From the NCBI GenBank assembly GCA_024734555.1, contig JANPWX010000077.1:4606946-4670945 (forward strand): a stretch of 64,000 bases of DNA. The letters are read 5' to 3'. Position numbers and translations under genes: made by a program. Origin of the DNA: Trochalopteron elliotii. Taxonomy: Eukaryota; Chordata; Aves; Passeriformes; Leiothrichidae. The notes beneath the pieces were generated by a model. That model searched no databases, was not told the origin of the DNA, and saw only the letters and a list, made by a program, of their open reading frames with translations. Below, piece after piece: positions 1 through 13,189 of this stretch (its first letter is position 1; each line of letters begins with the position of its first letter).

Positions 1-518
1 AATTGCATATAATTTAGGACTACCAATAAACCCTGTCCAAATGCTGTTCTCTGGGCAGGTCCATCAGAAAAGAACACACCAACATCAAGCCCCCTGCTGT
101 TAGACTTTGTCATCTTTAAATAATATCTTATGATAGTGCAAACAAGTCAACTCTGTCCTGATGGTAATTGTGATAGGTGCTAGCACCCACACCAAGTTCT
201 CTGTCCTCCCTGACACTGCCAGCAGTTCCACTTCAAAGTAGAATTACTACATGAACTTGAAAAAGTCTTGGGATCTAACCCTGGTACACAGATGGCAACA
301 GATGCTAATGACATTTGGACTGGAGTCAGTGTCTGGTTCCCAGAAGGGCTGTACCAGAACCCAGAAAGTCCTTCTCATTTATACTCTAAGTTTTGGATTG
401 GTTTGGGTTGGTTTTTTTCCTGTATAAACTTACATATGTAAGGGGAAAATTATATACAATGACACTTCATTAGACCTTGGTAAGTTCAGGAGTTTCTCAT
501 CACTCATCATTTGCAATA
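1..518. other. Unique AT-rich sequence, no gene seen
   Basis: I see no coding frame of useful length, RNA gene or recognisable repeat here. A short T/G tract lies near 395-420. Confidence 0.6.
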
Positions 519-563
519 TTCCCTTCCCTTCCCTTCCCTTCCCTTCCCTTCCCTTCCCTTCCC
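519..563. repeat. (CCCTT)n simple repeat abutting assembly gap
   Basis: About nine tandem copies of the pentamer CCCTT run without interruption up to the first N. One strand is all pyrimidine and the other all purine. The array enters the gap, so its true length is unknown and probably caused the assembly break. Any translation through it is meaningless. Confidence 0.95.
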
Positions 564-924
564 NNNNNNNNNNNNNNNNNNNNNNNNNNNNNNNNNNNNN
601 NNNNNNNNNNNNNNNNNNNNNNNNNNNNNNNNNNNNNNNNNNNNNNNNNNNNNNNNNNNNNNNNNNNNNNNNNNNNNNNNNNNNNNNNNNNNNNNNNNNN
701 NNNNNNNNNNNNNNNNNNNNNNNNNNNNNNNNNNNNNNNNNNNNNNNNNNNNNNNNNNNNNNNNNNNNNNNNNNNNNNNNNNNNNNNNNNNNNNNNNNNN
801 NNNNNNNNNNNNNNNNNNNNNNNNNNNNNNNNNNNNNNNNNNNNNNNNNNNNNNNNNNNNNNNNNNNNNNNNNNNNNNNNNNNNNNNNNNNNNNNNNNNN
901 NNNNNNNNNNNNNNNNNNNNNNNN
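564..924. other. Assembly gap (run of N)
   Basis: 361 undetermined bases. Left flank is the CCCTT array; right flank resumes in unique sequence with no CCCTT units, so the array ends somewhere inside the gap. Confidence 1.
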
Positions 925-1662
925 CCTCTACTGTCCTGATTTGTTGATGATGTTTCCCTGAAAGGAAAGCTAAGACACTGTTTTCACAGAAAAGAATAAT
1001 CCTTAAAGAAGCCTTTCTAAAAGCACAATAAATTTCCAAATCTCAAAACAAACTTTGAATTTGTTAAGTCCGTGCAATTTGAAATTTCTTTGAATTCATT
1101 CTTCTATTCCTAAGTTTTTCTGCCAAAAACTGAATTTGACATCTGATTTTTTCATGAATTTTTACTAATGAAATCTCTCTCTAGAATTATTTACTTTAAT
1201 CTATTTATAAAAAAATAAATTAAGACACATTAATCAAAGTGAATGTCGTTTAACTGATTATTTAGGAACAAACCCATAATTTATAATAATTGAAAGTATT
1301 TTAATTAAAGGACTACTGTGCTAATTATTCAACATATTATTAACTTCAAAGATAAGTAAATGAACTTTTTCATCTGCTGATGAAATATTAGCTGTATAAG
1401 AAATAAGAAAAGTGAATACTGTTCATTTAATTTGATTCATTTAAAATGTCCAATTAAAGGTACAAATAAATATGAAACATGACAAAAAAACAGTAAGTGA
1501 AGTTCACTCCATATAAGTTAAACTAAGCACGCTGGTATTTTGCATATTCATATGTAAAATCTTTTTAACAATAAATGCAATGGAACTGAGTAAAAGATAA
1601 AATCCAGTAGATTGTTTAGTCTAATCTCCATAGATTGGAGAATAAATTCCATTACAGTACTC
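925..1662. other. Unique AT-rich sequence, no gene seen
   Basis: Very AT-rich intergenic-type sequence with short A and T runs. No feature could be supported. Confidence 0.6.
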
Positions 1663-2118
1663 TGTTATTGCAGGGGTTGGCCTGAGATAAAAAGGAAGTT
1701 GGAGTATAGAGAGAACGGAGATCAAGCCAATATGGTTAACAGCTACGTTCTACTTTATTCAGCTAAGATGGCTACATTTATACAGTTCCATATAGTTTAC
1801 AAATCACAGCAGCTCTCTATTGGCACACAGCAGAGAGAAGTACGACATCATACTTTATTTTACTAACTCTTAAGGTGGCTATCACGTGCCCACTAACAAG
1901 TCTATTCAGTGACCTTCACAACCCTATTATCTTTCCCCGACACCTTAACTACTAATTTCTAACTGCGCCACACTTGGCTAAGAATTTCTAGCTGCGTCAC
2001 AGGCTTCAAGGCCTTACAGGCCTTCATCTGAGGCCCAGGCTAGGTGATTCACTCACAGTCCAAATATTCACTATCTTCAAAAACTCTGCTACACTCTGTA
2101 GCAATACAAATTGCTACA
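1663..2118 (-). mobile_element. Probable endogenous retrovirus LTR, alpharetrovirus-like layout
   Basis: Read on the minus strand this has the order expected of a U3-R-U5 LTR. It starts TGTAGC at 2118 and ends ACA at 1663. A CCAAT box lies at 1819-1823, a TATA-like TATAAA around 1779-1784, and an AATAAA poly(A) signal at 1754-1759. The short distance between the TATA-like element and the poly(A) signal is the arrangement known from alpharetroviral LTRs such as those of avian leukosis viruses; the family itself is not identified. The element is moderately richer in GC and CpG than its flanks. No clear target-site duplication was found (flanks read gtactc and gtaaag), and no primer-binding site or internal genes are adjacent. 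It is therefore a solo or truncated LTR. Exact ends are uncertain by several bases. Confidence 0.6.
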
Positions 2119-3250
2119 GTAAAGTAAAGAAGGAAATATTCAATGTATTGGGGTTTGGTTGCTTTTTGTTTATTTTTTAAATCAAATTATTGCATTGTAA
2201 TCTAGCTTAGTTTTAATAATTAGCTAAAAGAAAACAGCAAAGGCTTATAAGACATTTTAGCTGCAAGTTAGTAATATATTTAGTATATTTGTTAGTATTT
2301 TTTTTTGGTTTTTTAGTTGGGTTTTATTTTTTACTAAGGTACAGATAAATTCATCCCCTAGCAAAAGTCAGTATTTGTATAAATTATATTTATACAGAAC
2401 TAATTTTTTAAGTTCTAGTTGATTTTGAATTTTACTGGACAATTGCCATGGAATCTTTAGTTATGGTTATGATCTCTCATTTGTTATGCAAAATCTGAAC
2501 ATCTTAAAGAAATTTGTTTTTAAGGAAATGTAAAGGTTTCTATGTTGGTAGGTTTATTCTTATATTGGTTATTTATTTTTAATTACACAGTTTCATTTCA
2601 GTTTGTAATATTTGGATTTAGCTTTTTTTCATTTAAGAGGGATTACAGCCTTTCTCTTAGTCCTGTCTTCTCCTCGTGATATAACTCATGAAGTTATATT
2701 TTAAAAAATAAATTAATAAAAACTTCTCCAAAACTGCAAAGAAAGATCCTGCAAGCTCTCGACAGGAGTTGTGGGAGAAGTCAGTCCTCATTCCATGACA
2801 AGACATAGTACAGTTTCACTGATTTTTGTAGGTTTACGAGAGACACATGCCCCACCCACTCTAAAACTCCACGTCAGTTTTCAACAAAATTAACAAGAGG
2901 TTTACAGCTTAGGCTCTGCAGTTATCATAGCTGATTCCAAAACAGAAACAACCGTAGTAATCTTATTTTCCAGAGAAAGTAGAATGTATAATTTCAGTTA
3001 ATATTGACAGATTTCATAAGGTTGTAGGGGTAATTTGTAGGAGGAAGTAAATAGCAGTCTTGTGGGGTTTGTTCACAGCTCTGTGTTGATAGCACAACAA
3101 ATCTAGATCTTAACCCACAAATTTTTCAGGACAAGTTTATGTACCTGAATAAGTTCATATTAATTAAGTCGTGCTCTGATGATTTAATGTCTTAAAAATA
3201 TTTGCTGCAAAATTACTTCTTTCTCAAGAGACATATTCCTACTGTGGGAT

Positions 3251-3286
3251 TTGGTTTTTTTGGTTTTGTTTTTTTTTTTTTTTTTT
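3251..3286. repeat. T-rich low-complexity tract
   Basis: T runs broken by GG pairs, ending in about 20 consecutive T. Similar GGTTTTTTGG-style tracts recur elsewhere (5960s, 25119-25330, 48606-48657, 61109-61146, about 63000). Confidence 0.85.
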
Positions 3287-6200
3287 CTCTATAACTCAGG
3301 ATTGTCAGTGCTTTTCTTTAAAAGTACACTGCTTAAAAGAACCCTGTACTTGGTCCCTACACAAGAATGATATTATCATATATTCCTCTTTGCTAATCCT
3401 AGCAATATTCTGAGTATTTCAGGAAATAAAGGTCAACTTAGCCTTTCACATACAGTGCAGCTGATGGAGAGTCAGCCTACCTCATGCATGGGTGGTCCAG
3501 GTTTTGGTACACTTCACTTATTTTAAAGAGACACCAGAGAACAATATTATTATTTTAATACCAGCACATCTTTACAAGAGTTGATAAATACCAGAAGCTC
3601 TTATACTGCTGACACTACCTTTTTCCAATATTGTCTTCCATCTTTATTTCCCTCAGTAATTTTACTGAGCAATTTTTTAAAATGCACTCCAAGCAAACAT
3701 CATGCTTAACTTGCTAAAAGAGAATGAAAATATAATTAACATTGTCCTGTAATGTTGGGAAAGTATGGCTTTATCATCATTTTTTCCAAAGGAGGTAAAT
3801 GAAAATAGGAAAGAAATAATTTATTTCTTGCCATAATATATCAAAATTATCTGTATTTTTAAGCAGTTCTCTGGCTTAGAAATCTGATTCTGTAAGAAAT
3901 ACTCCTGAAGGATGTATAGGGTTATGCTAGACTCCTGTAAATTCTTAGGAAATTGGTAAATTCTGAGAAAATGCATTTTGTTCACATTATGCAAGACAAA
4001 AAAAAATCTGGTAAAGGTAAAATTGTTGAAGAAAAATTCAAGATTCAAGTTATAAATTAAAAAAAAAAAGCCAAAAACAACAGAGCACTGAGGTGAAAAT
4101 GTGAAAATGCACAGAATTCTAATGGAAGTGCAGCAGCAGCAAAGATTGTCTTCATTTCAAGAGGACACTCAATTTCTACCACCTGAGCAATGACTGCCAA
4201 GCTGGAAGAGATTCACTGGGTGCCATACTGGGAATGGGGAGCATATTAATGCTTAGCATAGTGAGATGTTATTCTCAGTTATCTTTGTGTGTATCAGCAC
4301 GTAAGAAATTACTTTGTACTTTGAAGCTGTGCTTATCCTGCCTGAAGAATGTCTTTGTGGATGGTGAAAGTTTTCCAAACTGTTACACACAGAAAGGAAA
4401 GTTATACTGGGAAAAGTGGAGAATTCTGATATAGCATCCAGAAAGAAATAGGGAAAGAAATTTTTGGATGGAGGCTTGCTGAGATTGATGCCCCTGGTAA
4501 GCAGGGTGGGGTAGAGGCATTGATTATATTGCTTCCATGTTCCCAACAGGTATTTTGATACACTGAAACTCCTCTTTCAGCAGTGGCAATCAGAACAAGC
4601 TCTGTCACTGAATCCCAAGCAAAAGGGGTGGCATTAGGAATTTTATTGAATTCAATGTCTTTTCATAGAATATTTCATACATACTTTGCCTATAATTAAT
4701 GTTATCTGCACATAGACTTATAGTATCTTAGAGTGTTCGGAGGATCACAGTCCATGTTAGCAATAAATAACCAAATTTGTGAAAATAGTTGTTTATTAGT
4801 CTTTCTGTAAGCTTAAAGTTTTTTGTTGTTGTTTTCATTGTTAAAAGAATTGGATCTGTATTCCATGCAAAGGATTTATCATTGGCTTAATGTGGTGGTT
4901 TCATTTCTAGATTCAGAATGAAATGTGGCAATGCCTTTTAACATTACCTAGAGTTTCTCTCTCGAGTTTAACAAGGAAAAGATTACTATCAGAAAAGAGA
5001 ACAGCTTACGTAAAAGAATAGCTATAAGGCAAAGTGTCAAGGAAACAGAAAAGGAATACCTCTGAGGAATCTGCCCACAATTGGGTTTATGGAAAACAAA
5101 AACAAAATAACCAACTAAACATTGAAATTGAGACTTTTTTTTTTTAAGTACTGGTACCTTGCCTCTCTTTGAGAAAATAATGTTTCCATTGATTTTAATT
5201 TTTTAAATTATTTTTTAAATATTTCTATTTTAAAAAGGAGCTTTTAGCTCAATCTGCAAAGTGGTTATGGTGTATCAGCTGAAAAAATCATATTAACTTT
5301 GAAAAAAGGTGGTTTTGTATAGAAACAGTTTGATTATTTTCTTTCATGTTTTGTCATATGGATAATAACATATAACAAAGTTGCATGAAGTATAGTAAGT
5401 TTTCATTCAATTATAATTTTTCTTCACAATATTTCCATAATATCATTACTGTTGTATGATGAGATGATTGTTGTTGACTTGGAGTTGTATTCTTATTTCC
5501 TGTGCAGAGAAAGACAAAAAATAAGCCCATTATATTACTATGAATGACACTCCAAACCAATTAGAGCAAGAAGAAGAACAATTTCACTTATTTTCTCTAA
5601 TTCACTAATGGTCACACTGAGATGTTCTTCCAAAATGTAGTGTAATTACGATTCTTTTTTAATAACAGGGGAAAAGAAATTTTATCTTTATTAATACAAA
5701 GGCCAAGGAAAGATTCCAAATGAGCTAAAAGGGTTGAAGGGGGTTTTTCTTGTTGACTTTTTTTTCCCCTGGCTGGACCACACAAGAGAAATAGATGATC
5801 CGAGAACTCTCCTGGTGTTACTCATTTCTGTGTTCAGAAAGATTCAGAAAAAGACTATTTTTCCTTGAATCTCTTATCAATACACAGAGATAATACCTCA
5901 TCTGCTCAAGAAGTTTCTAAGAGTAGAAAAGATTACCTTTAGTAAATAAACCATATAGTAGGGTGGGGTTTTTTTTGTTGTTTGGGTTTTTTTCAATCAA
6001 GATATACTCAGATATTATGTATTAATCTTCTATAGGTATGAGTTTACAACTGAAGAGCGAACTAGAAGATGCTTAGAACAACTTATGTTCTTATTCTTGA
6101 TTTTGTATATCTCAATTGAGATCAAGGACCTCTAGAAATCTCATAATTTCATGTCAAAAATGTGAGTAAATTTTGTTTGTCTATACCTCAGTAAGTCTGA

Positions 6201-6805
6201 AAAGTCCTCCAAATCTTTCTGTGGTGAGAAAGAAATTATAGAGACAATTAAAACTGCAATAGTGGAAAGCTTTTTCATCTACTAATGCTGCAGAGTTTGA
6301 AGATCTTATTTCAGGGAATATACGTCACAGGCTGATTGACATTTAAGCAATATACAGCACATTTAAAAATAAGGTCAAAAGTGTGTTCTGTAAACAAACT
6401 GAATTTACATTCTTGGAAAATCTGTGAATAAACATCAGTCACCAATAATACCACTATATACCTATCCAGTACCCATGCAGCAGCAGATACTCTTCTCACT
6501 TTTCAACATATTGAGCAACACTGATAGCAGAAGAGTCCACAAAAAAACAGATGTCATGGAAATAAAAGATAACACTCCATGTGTCAGAAAACAGAAATAC
6601 AGTAGATATTTAAGTTTGCAAATGCAGAAGAAAATGCTCCAACTATTTTTTATAGAAACTGATTTTCAAAGAAAGGACTTTCATGACTTATAATTCAATA
6701 GTATTTAAAGACTCATTGAAGCTGACGTCAGAAACCCAGCACAGGTAAAAGTTCTTGTCAACTATTATTTTATTACACATTAAAATGTGCAGTCTTGTAA
6801 ACATA

Positions 6806-6836
<31 letters not shown>
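6806..6836. repeat. (TAG)n microsatellite
   Basis: About ten perfect copies of the trinucleotide TAG. On the minus strand it translates as a poly-tyrosine run, an artefact of the repeat. Confidence 0.95.
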
Positions 6837-9383
6837 TCATATTTTTCTCCAGCTCACCTCCTGTTTCCTTTAAAATCCTCTGAACAGAATACACTGAAGA
6901 ATCAGAAATATGAAACTTATCCATCTTATCGTAAGTCTAAAAATAAATAACAGAAACTGATGCAGGAAGATATTTTAATTGAGTGTTTTTTGATCACCAT
7001 AAAGTAAAAAGATCTTAAGGGTTTCATTGTAATAAAACTTTTTTTTTTCTACTCCAAAGGGGCTATTTTAATTTTGTGATTTAAAATTAGAACATTAAAA
7101 GACATCTGTGTCAAGACTGAAAAAGTCAGAGGCGGCGTGTTGTATCCTTGCTATGTAATTAAGAGAGATTCAGAGATCAGACATTCCAGTCTAAACATGC
7201 TGCAGAGAGATGTCAGCTGAGCTACTGAGCCGTGACTGTACATTAGCACAATGTCAGACTTAAGCTACTGAGTCCTGTCCAGTGTTTCTCAAGACTTGAA
7301 AATATTTCTGCTTCTGCATGTAACATGAGTGATTCTCCACACTGTATTTCACTAAGGAGTAGAGACATTCGCTAAGTTGCTTAAATGTCCTAGTGTTTAC
7401 AAAGTCAGGGTCAAACATGCACTAGAACTTTTATTTCCTTAATTATGTGTGCACTTGGCACCAGATCCTGATCTTCATGAAGTGTTTTTTATCTATATCT
7501 ATCTAGTACAACATTGATATCACTGGGAAATATTCACACTACAGATGATTCAGTATTCTGCATGCAGTACTTTATTGAGAGAATCAGCAGTATTTTAGTA
7601 AGAAGAGCTTTTAAAATGTTATTTTTAAAGTAAAACTTAGTATGTTTGATATCAGAGTAGTCTTTGTCCAAATAGTAACAAAAGATTCACTTTTGCAATT
7701 GGCAGTGTTCCTTCGTGGCTGCAATTAAAAAAAAAATCTCAAAAAACTGGGATTTTGATGCCAATATTTTCACCAGGGTCAATTTCAATTAAAGTACATT
7801 GCATAAAAAACAGTGAACACAAGCCTCATCTGTAGATAATCTAAACTGACAGACAAACATATTTATAGCCAGAAGTTACCCTGAAGATACATGGATGTTA
7901 GCTGTACAATTCTCTGAACGGATTAATATTCTCTCCACTTTATAGGATTGTTCAGTTATGTCTTCTTATACAATCAGTATCACTTGATATCTTGAAGCAA
8001 CTTGTGTTGTTGATCTTAAAGCTGGACAAAAAGAAAAAAAAAATTAAGTCAAATAGAAAGAGATCTCATGCTAAGATTCTAACTTAAGTGCCTATAACAG
8101 CATGTTGTGAAGTTGAGGCTAAAGAAGCTGAATCCTAAACAAGTACACACTTATTTAGGTATGTTCATATTAGGTAATTTCAGATTAAAAAATAAAGCAA
8201 CACTTGAATAATATGTAAACTTTCTTGCAGGATATCTGCAGTAGTAAAATTTACATCTACAATTAATAAAGTATAAGAAACTTTGTACAGGAAGAAGTCT
8301 TCTTAATTATGAGTAGGCTTCTTTATATATATTGTAATCTATCAGGAACAGTTCTGCCCTTTAATTATAGTAGCTATATTATTTTACATAAAACTTTATG
8401 TTATAGATAGAAATGTTTGCTAACTTTTTTTTAATTTAAATGTTCTATGAAAGAACTAATTTTCCTCATATATAACACTTCAATTTTTAATTGATTTTTT
8501 CTTTTTCTGTGTGATAGCATTTGTGCAGGAATTACATTATATGTAACACTCAGAAAATGTTAACTTTAAATTCCAATTTTTTAACTGACTTTTAATAATG
8601 GACTTGCCCTTATATGCTTAATTATTTATCATTCATCCATTGATATGATTCTTTATATTTAGTAATAGTCTGAGGAGGCTCTAAATTTCAACACTTCTTT
8701 TCCTAAACATGTTCTTGAAAGGAAGTTTGGAAGGCTACTGAGACCTCTGTGTCTTAACCACCAAACCATTAAAGTTTGCATAATAGGAATATGCTTCAGT
8801 GTATCTTTCAGATTTATTTAAAGTCAACCTGAAAGCTGGTTCAAAGCTTGTTCATAGCACAACATTAGCATAACACCCAGTAATCTTTACAAGAAGCACA
8901 CACCTCTTGGCAGCAAGTCAAAAGTGGCCATTTTCCCTGCAGTGGTAAGGCATGGAGCCAATATGATTGTTAAGCATAGGCAGTTCCTGGAAACTTCCAA
9001 CCATTTTACAAGAGCAATTTGAAAAATGGTATTTAAGGAGGCAGAAGCAAATACAGTTATATTTAGATGCAAGATGTCAAAAGGATGATAAAAATGGTCC
9101 TGGCATATCAGAGTCAAATGATCAAAGAGTCATCTGTATATTGCAACATTTAAATCTTAGTTTGGTTGTTATTTTGTTGTGAGTCTGGGCTCAAAATTCA
9201 GAACACAACTCATCTCACCTGATGTTAGCTAACATTTGATCCAAACTACCATTTAGGATCTCGCAAGAGTAAAAGGGCAATTATTTCCAGGGAAGATTCA
9301 CCATATTTCCCTTCAACATATGTTACAATTCAGAATTAACCAGTCCTTAGAAATGGACTTCACAGACTATTAAGAAAGGCAAT

Positions 9384-9406
9384 ATAGAATAGAATAGAGT
9401 AGAATA
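9384..9406. repeat. Short (AATAG)n repeat
   Basis: About four copies of AATAG with one substitution. Confidence 0.8.
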
Positions 9407-10719
9407 TGTTTATATTACATGCCCATGTTTGAGATACATAAATCCACTTATGGCAGCTGACTCCATTTGCCATTATGTAAAATAAATACATAAAGCATTT
9501 TGTTTAAAATAGTTTTGAATTTCTTTTAAAATATATTTAGTGTGCTTTTCTTTTTAATTTAGAGTAAACAAACTGGGCATCTTAAGTCCAATATTGCCCC
9601 TTGGGTGAATAAGTAACTGTAGTAATATTTTAAAGGGATTTGTTATATAAAAATATTAATTTAAAAAAAAGAAAAAAGAAAAACATTGAAACCATTAATC
9701 TCTATTCTTTTTGAAATTGTAACCTGACTGCTAATTAATGAGTTTGGTAGAGTCCCTTTTCATAGTTGTGGGTGCTATTGCAGTACAGAAAATGTAAGGA
9801 GAAGCAGCTAGGCAGAATCCTCCATCTTTGACTCAAAGGAGATTTGCTCAAGTGCAACATAACACTTGATGCAGTTTCTGCTCAGACCATGAGTTCAAAA
9901 GGCTTATTCATGCTTGAAAGCTTTGGACTATCAGCTAGAGACACCTGCACGCAGTCTTCTTATTTTTGAGAGGAATCCTTTTCATGCTGTCACCACAACC
10001 AACCTCAATTCAGCAGGATTTCCAAAATGCAATCATTGCATGAATAGTGGCTGACCTCGGCAGTGGTCAGTGTCTTTTAGCAATGAATGCTTATAAAAGC
10101 AGACAACTGCTAGAATTACTGTCATCTTTCAATTCCACCTCCTGCACACCTAAAGAGATAGAATATGAAAGACAAAACCAGCCCATTTTAGTAGCACTAA
10201 ATACAAGCACAGCTAAATTTGAATACATTTTCTGAAGGTTTTGATCACTGTGGAAGTCCTCTCTGAAAAGCTTCTTACTACAGAAGTCTCCTAAGGATGC
10301 CTCAGTGTTAGTTTTATCAGTTCTCAGCTATTTTTCTCCTTGCACAATGCTGTTAATACACATACACACTAAAAGTAACTTCAGAACTTTTAAAAAGCAA
10401 GTGTTGGAACTTTGTAACTGCACAAACAATCATGACTCATCTGCAATTCTGCATGAAAAGAAATAAAAATCACATATGCTTGCTTATAGCCCGCAACTAG
10501 TACTCAGAAGATATACAGCACTTCAAAAGTACTAGAGAAGTGTATAAATATATCTAGGATTAAAGGAAAGTGCTAATGTGGTTTTGGTAAAGAGTGCAAC
10601 TTAGAATCAGTAGAGAGCTCACAGCTCTTTTAAGACTTTTTTTTCTGAGAATGACAGAGCTCTCAATCCTCCTGTGCAAGAAATCAGGCAAGGGAAGCCA
10701 GAGACAAGCATGGCTGTGC

Positions 10720-11304
10720 TGCTGGTTTGGGCTGGGATAGAGTTAGTTTTCTTCCTAGTTGCTAGTATAAGGCTGTGTTTGGGATTTGTACTGAAAACAG
10801 GGCTGATAGCACAGTGATCTTAATAAACAGTGCTTACACAGAGCTGAGGCCTTTTCTGCTTTTCACCTCATACCACCGGTGAGGAGACTGGGGGTACATT
10901 AGAAGTTGAGAAGGGACACAGCCAGAAGAGGTGACCCAACTGACCAGAGGGATATTCCATACCATATGGCATCATGTGCTCAGCACATAAAGTTGGGGGA
11001 ATAAAGAGGGAAGCAGGATGTTCAGAGTGATGCCATTTGTCTTCTTAAGTAACTCCTGACTATGACAGAGCCCTGGTCTCCTGGAGATGGCTGAACACCT
11101 ACCTGCCAATGGGAAACAGTGGATGAATTCCTTATTTTGCTCTAGTTGCCTCTGCTGCTTTTGCTTTACCTATTAAACTGTCTTAACCTCAACCCATGGG
11201 TTTTCTTACTTTTACTCTTACAATTCTCTCCCCCGTTCCACTTGGGGAGAGTGAGTGAGCAGCTGTGTGGTGCTTAATTTCCATTTGGAAATAAAAGTCT
11301 GACA
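10720..11304 (+). mobile_element. ERVL-type LTR, near full length
   Basis: The sequence matches, by recall, the common avian ERVL LTR family. It opens TGCTGGTTTGGGCTGGGATAG. It then has an internal block ending in an imperfect CCATACCATATGGCATCATG, then CACATAAAGTTGGGGG and an ACCTATTAAACTGTCTTAA poly(A)-signal region. It ends in the conserved AACCCATGGGTTTTCTTACTTT and GTGTGGTGCTTAA blocks. The extreme 3' end has diverged, so the TGACA end at 11304 is approximate. No target-site duplication could be confirmed. No internal ERVL genes follow, so this is a solo LTR. The second copy at 13190-14290 lies in the opposite orientation. Confidence 0.85.
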
Positions 11305-13189
11305 GGGTATCATTGTATAAACACAAGTTTACTCATTACAAGTTATGATACCTAGTGAAGCTTCTATTTTCAAGGAAAGCAAGGAACAAGTGTTTGCAGT
11401 TAGGGGATGAATTTACTATTTTTGTAGGCAATCTACCCTTTTTTTAAGGTACAGTGAAAGTAGCACCACTTTCTAGTCAAAATAAAGTGTGGGAAGGAAG
11501 TGCACAGGCAGTGCAACTAGGGTCTTATATCCTGAGAAGAACAGAGAAACTCTGAGTAGGCACAGGATGAGAAATGCTAAAGTAGAGCTGAAGATGAAAC
11601 TGGCAAGTGTGAAGAACAGTAAGAATGACTTTTAGAGATACATGGATCATAAAGGGAAGATTTAAAAAATATGCCCCCCAATAAATAAGCTAGCCTGGAG
11701 AATATAAGGCTCCAGAGTGAAAGCATCAGGGCCTTTCAGTACTTAAAGGGGCTTATATAAAAGAGGGAAAGTAACATATTCCATCAGCAGATAGTGGTAG
11801 GATGAGGAGGAAAGGTTTAAACAATGGTCGTGACTGATAATGAATGAGAATTTCTAACATAAAGTACCTTGTCAATAATTGCAATAGTAGTAAGATTTGT
11901 TTAAGTTTGAAACTGGTCTGATTCATGTAATTTAAACACTTCCATCACACTGGTTGCTAATTGTCTCGAATCTCTCTGATTCTCATAGACATATTTATCA
12001 GTTATATGGCAACATGAAATAAACCACTTGAATGGAATGCACCTTGTATACCAAAATATGCCAATGTATATGCAGGTTATTCATTCTTTATTTATTGTAT
12101 TCAATAGTCTCCATTTATTGTTTGGTGATGTTCATGTGTGATTATGTGCAGACACCCTTACTGAGGTTTCAGAATCCAGAGCTGGGTCACACTCAGGCTG
12201 TGAGTCATCTTCCTAAATCACAGGTATGCAGTGCCCACTGATATGCCAGGGAATGACCACTGGTTCATAAAGATACCTAACTCCTTTGTCATATTTGTCA
12301 TTCATATATAATCTTTTTGGTTATTTGAGGCAGTCTCAAATGGCACAAATTGGCTGTGTATAGACATCTCAGTCATAGACTGTATGTCCATTGAGCTTGT
12401 CACTCTTGTCTCTCCAAAAACATGGAAAGAAATCAAGAGATTTCTCTCCAGAGAGCAATTTGCACATGAAGAATCTAATTTACACACTTTCTCTCTTGAA
12501 GTACCTGTTTTTCTTCATGGCCTATATTCTCCTGTAATTATTGAGATGTATTTAGGCAAACAAATCCCATTCTGTGAAATCAATATTTTAAAAAATAATT
12601 CAGTAGAAGTGCTATCAAAGATACTTTGAAACACCATGTTCTGAGAGAAAACTTTATATTCTCTTTTGCTTGTTGAGAGTCATAACATGTTGGAAACTTT
12701 TCAGACATTTTCTGTGTCCTTATTGTTTGCCTTTGGAAAGGCAAGATTTATATATATATATATAAAATACAATAGAAACATAACTGAATTGTAAGCTATA
12801 GTTCTACACATATGATGCAGAGGAGACATCATAAGTAATTAGTTTAAAATTTTGAAAAAAAAGATACCAAAACTGGAAGAGAAAAAATATCCTTTCCTGT
12901 CTCTACATTTGGAAATATATTTATGAAAATAAAAGCAAGCAGCAAATAGAAATTATTCTATGACAATCGTTTTCTTTTTGTAGAGGATGTGTCGGTTTCA
13001 CCACGCCTTTAAAAAAGGGTAGACTCTTCCTAGAAAAATTGTAAAACCATTGTAACTCTAACTGCAAACACAACGTGATCCTTGCTTTCCCTCAAAATAG
13101 AGGCTTCATTAGGTAGTATAACCTGTCATGAGTAAGCTTGCATTAAGATAATGACAGCGTGTTAGTCCTTTGGCTACCCAAACAAATTC
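11305..13189. other. Unique AT-rich sequence between two LTRs, no gene seen
   Basis: No supported gene. An 81-codon frame at 12384-12629 has no start or splice context worth reporting. Confidence 0.55.
12748..12764. repeat. (TA)n microsatellite
   Basis: About eight TA units. Confidence 0.9.

Larger units (their letters stand above)
2119..10719. other. Long unique AT-rich stretch, no gene seen
   Basis: About 8.6 kb of AT-rich sequence with no supportable gene. Frames up to roughly 90 codons occur but lack protein-like composition or splice context. Short low-complexity tracts are listed separately. A 62-codon frame at 10047-10235 was considered and rejected. Confidence 0.55.

Noticed and set aside
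477..1039. Open frames of 142-179 codons on both strands across the N run
   Set aside because: They consist of undetermined residues and CCCTT translation; the frames exist only because N gives no stop codons.
10047..10235. 62-codon plus frame with fairly protein-like composition
   Set aside because: Starts at a GTG, has no splice or promoter context, and length is within chance expectation for this window.
12384..12629. 81-codon ATG-started plus frame
   Set aside because: No acceptor, donor or recognisable domain; AT-rich codon pattern consistent with chance.
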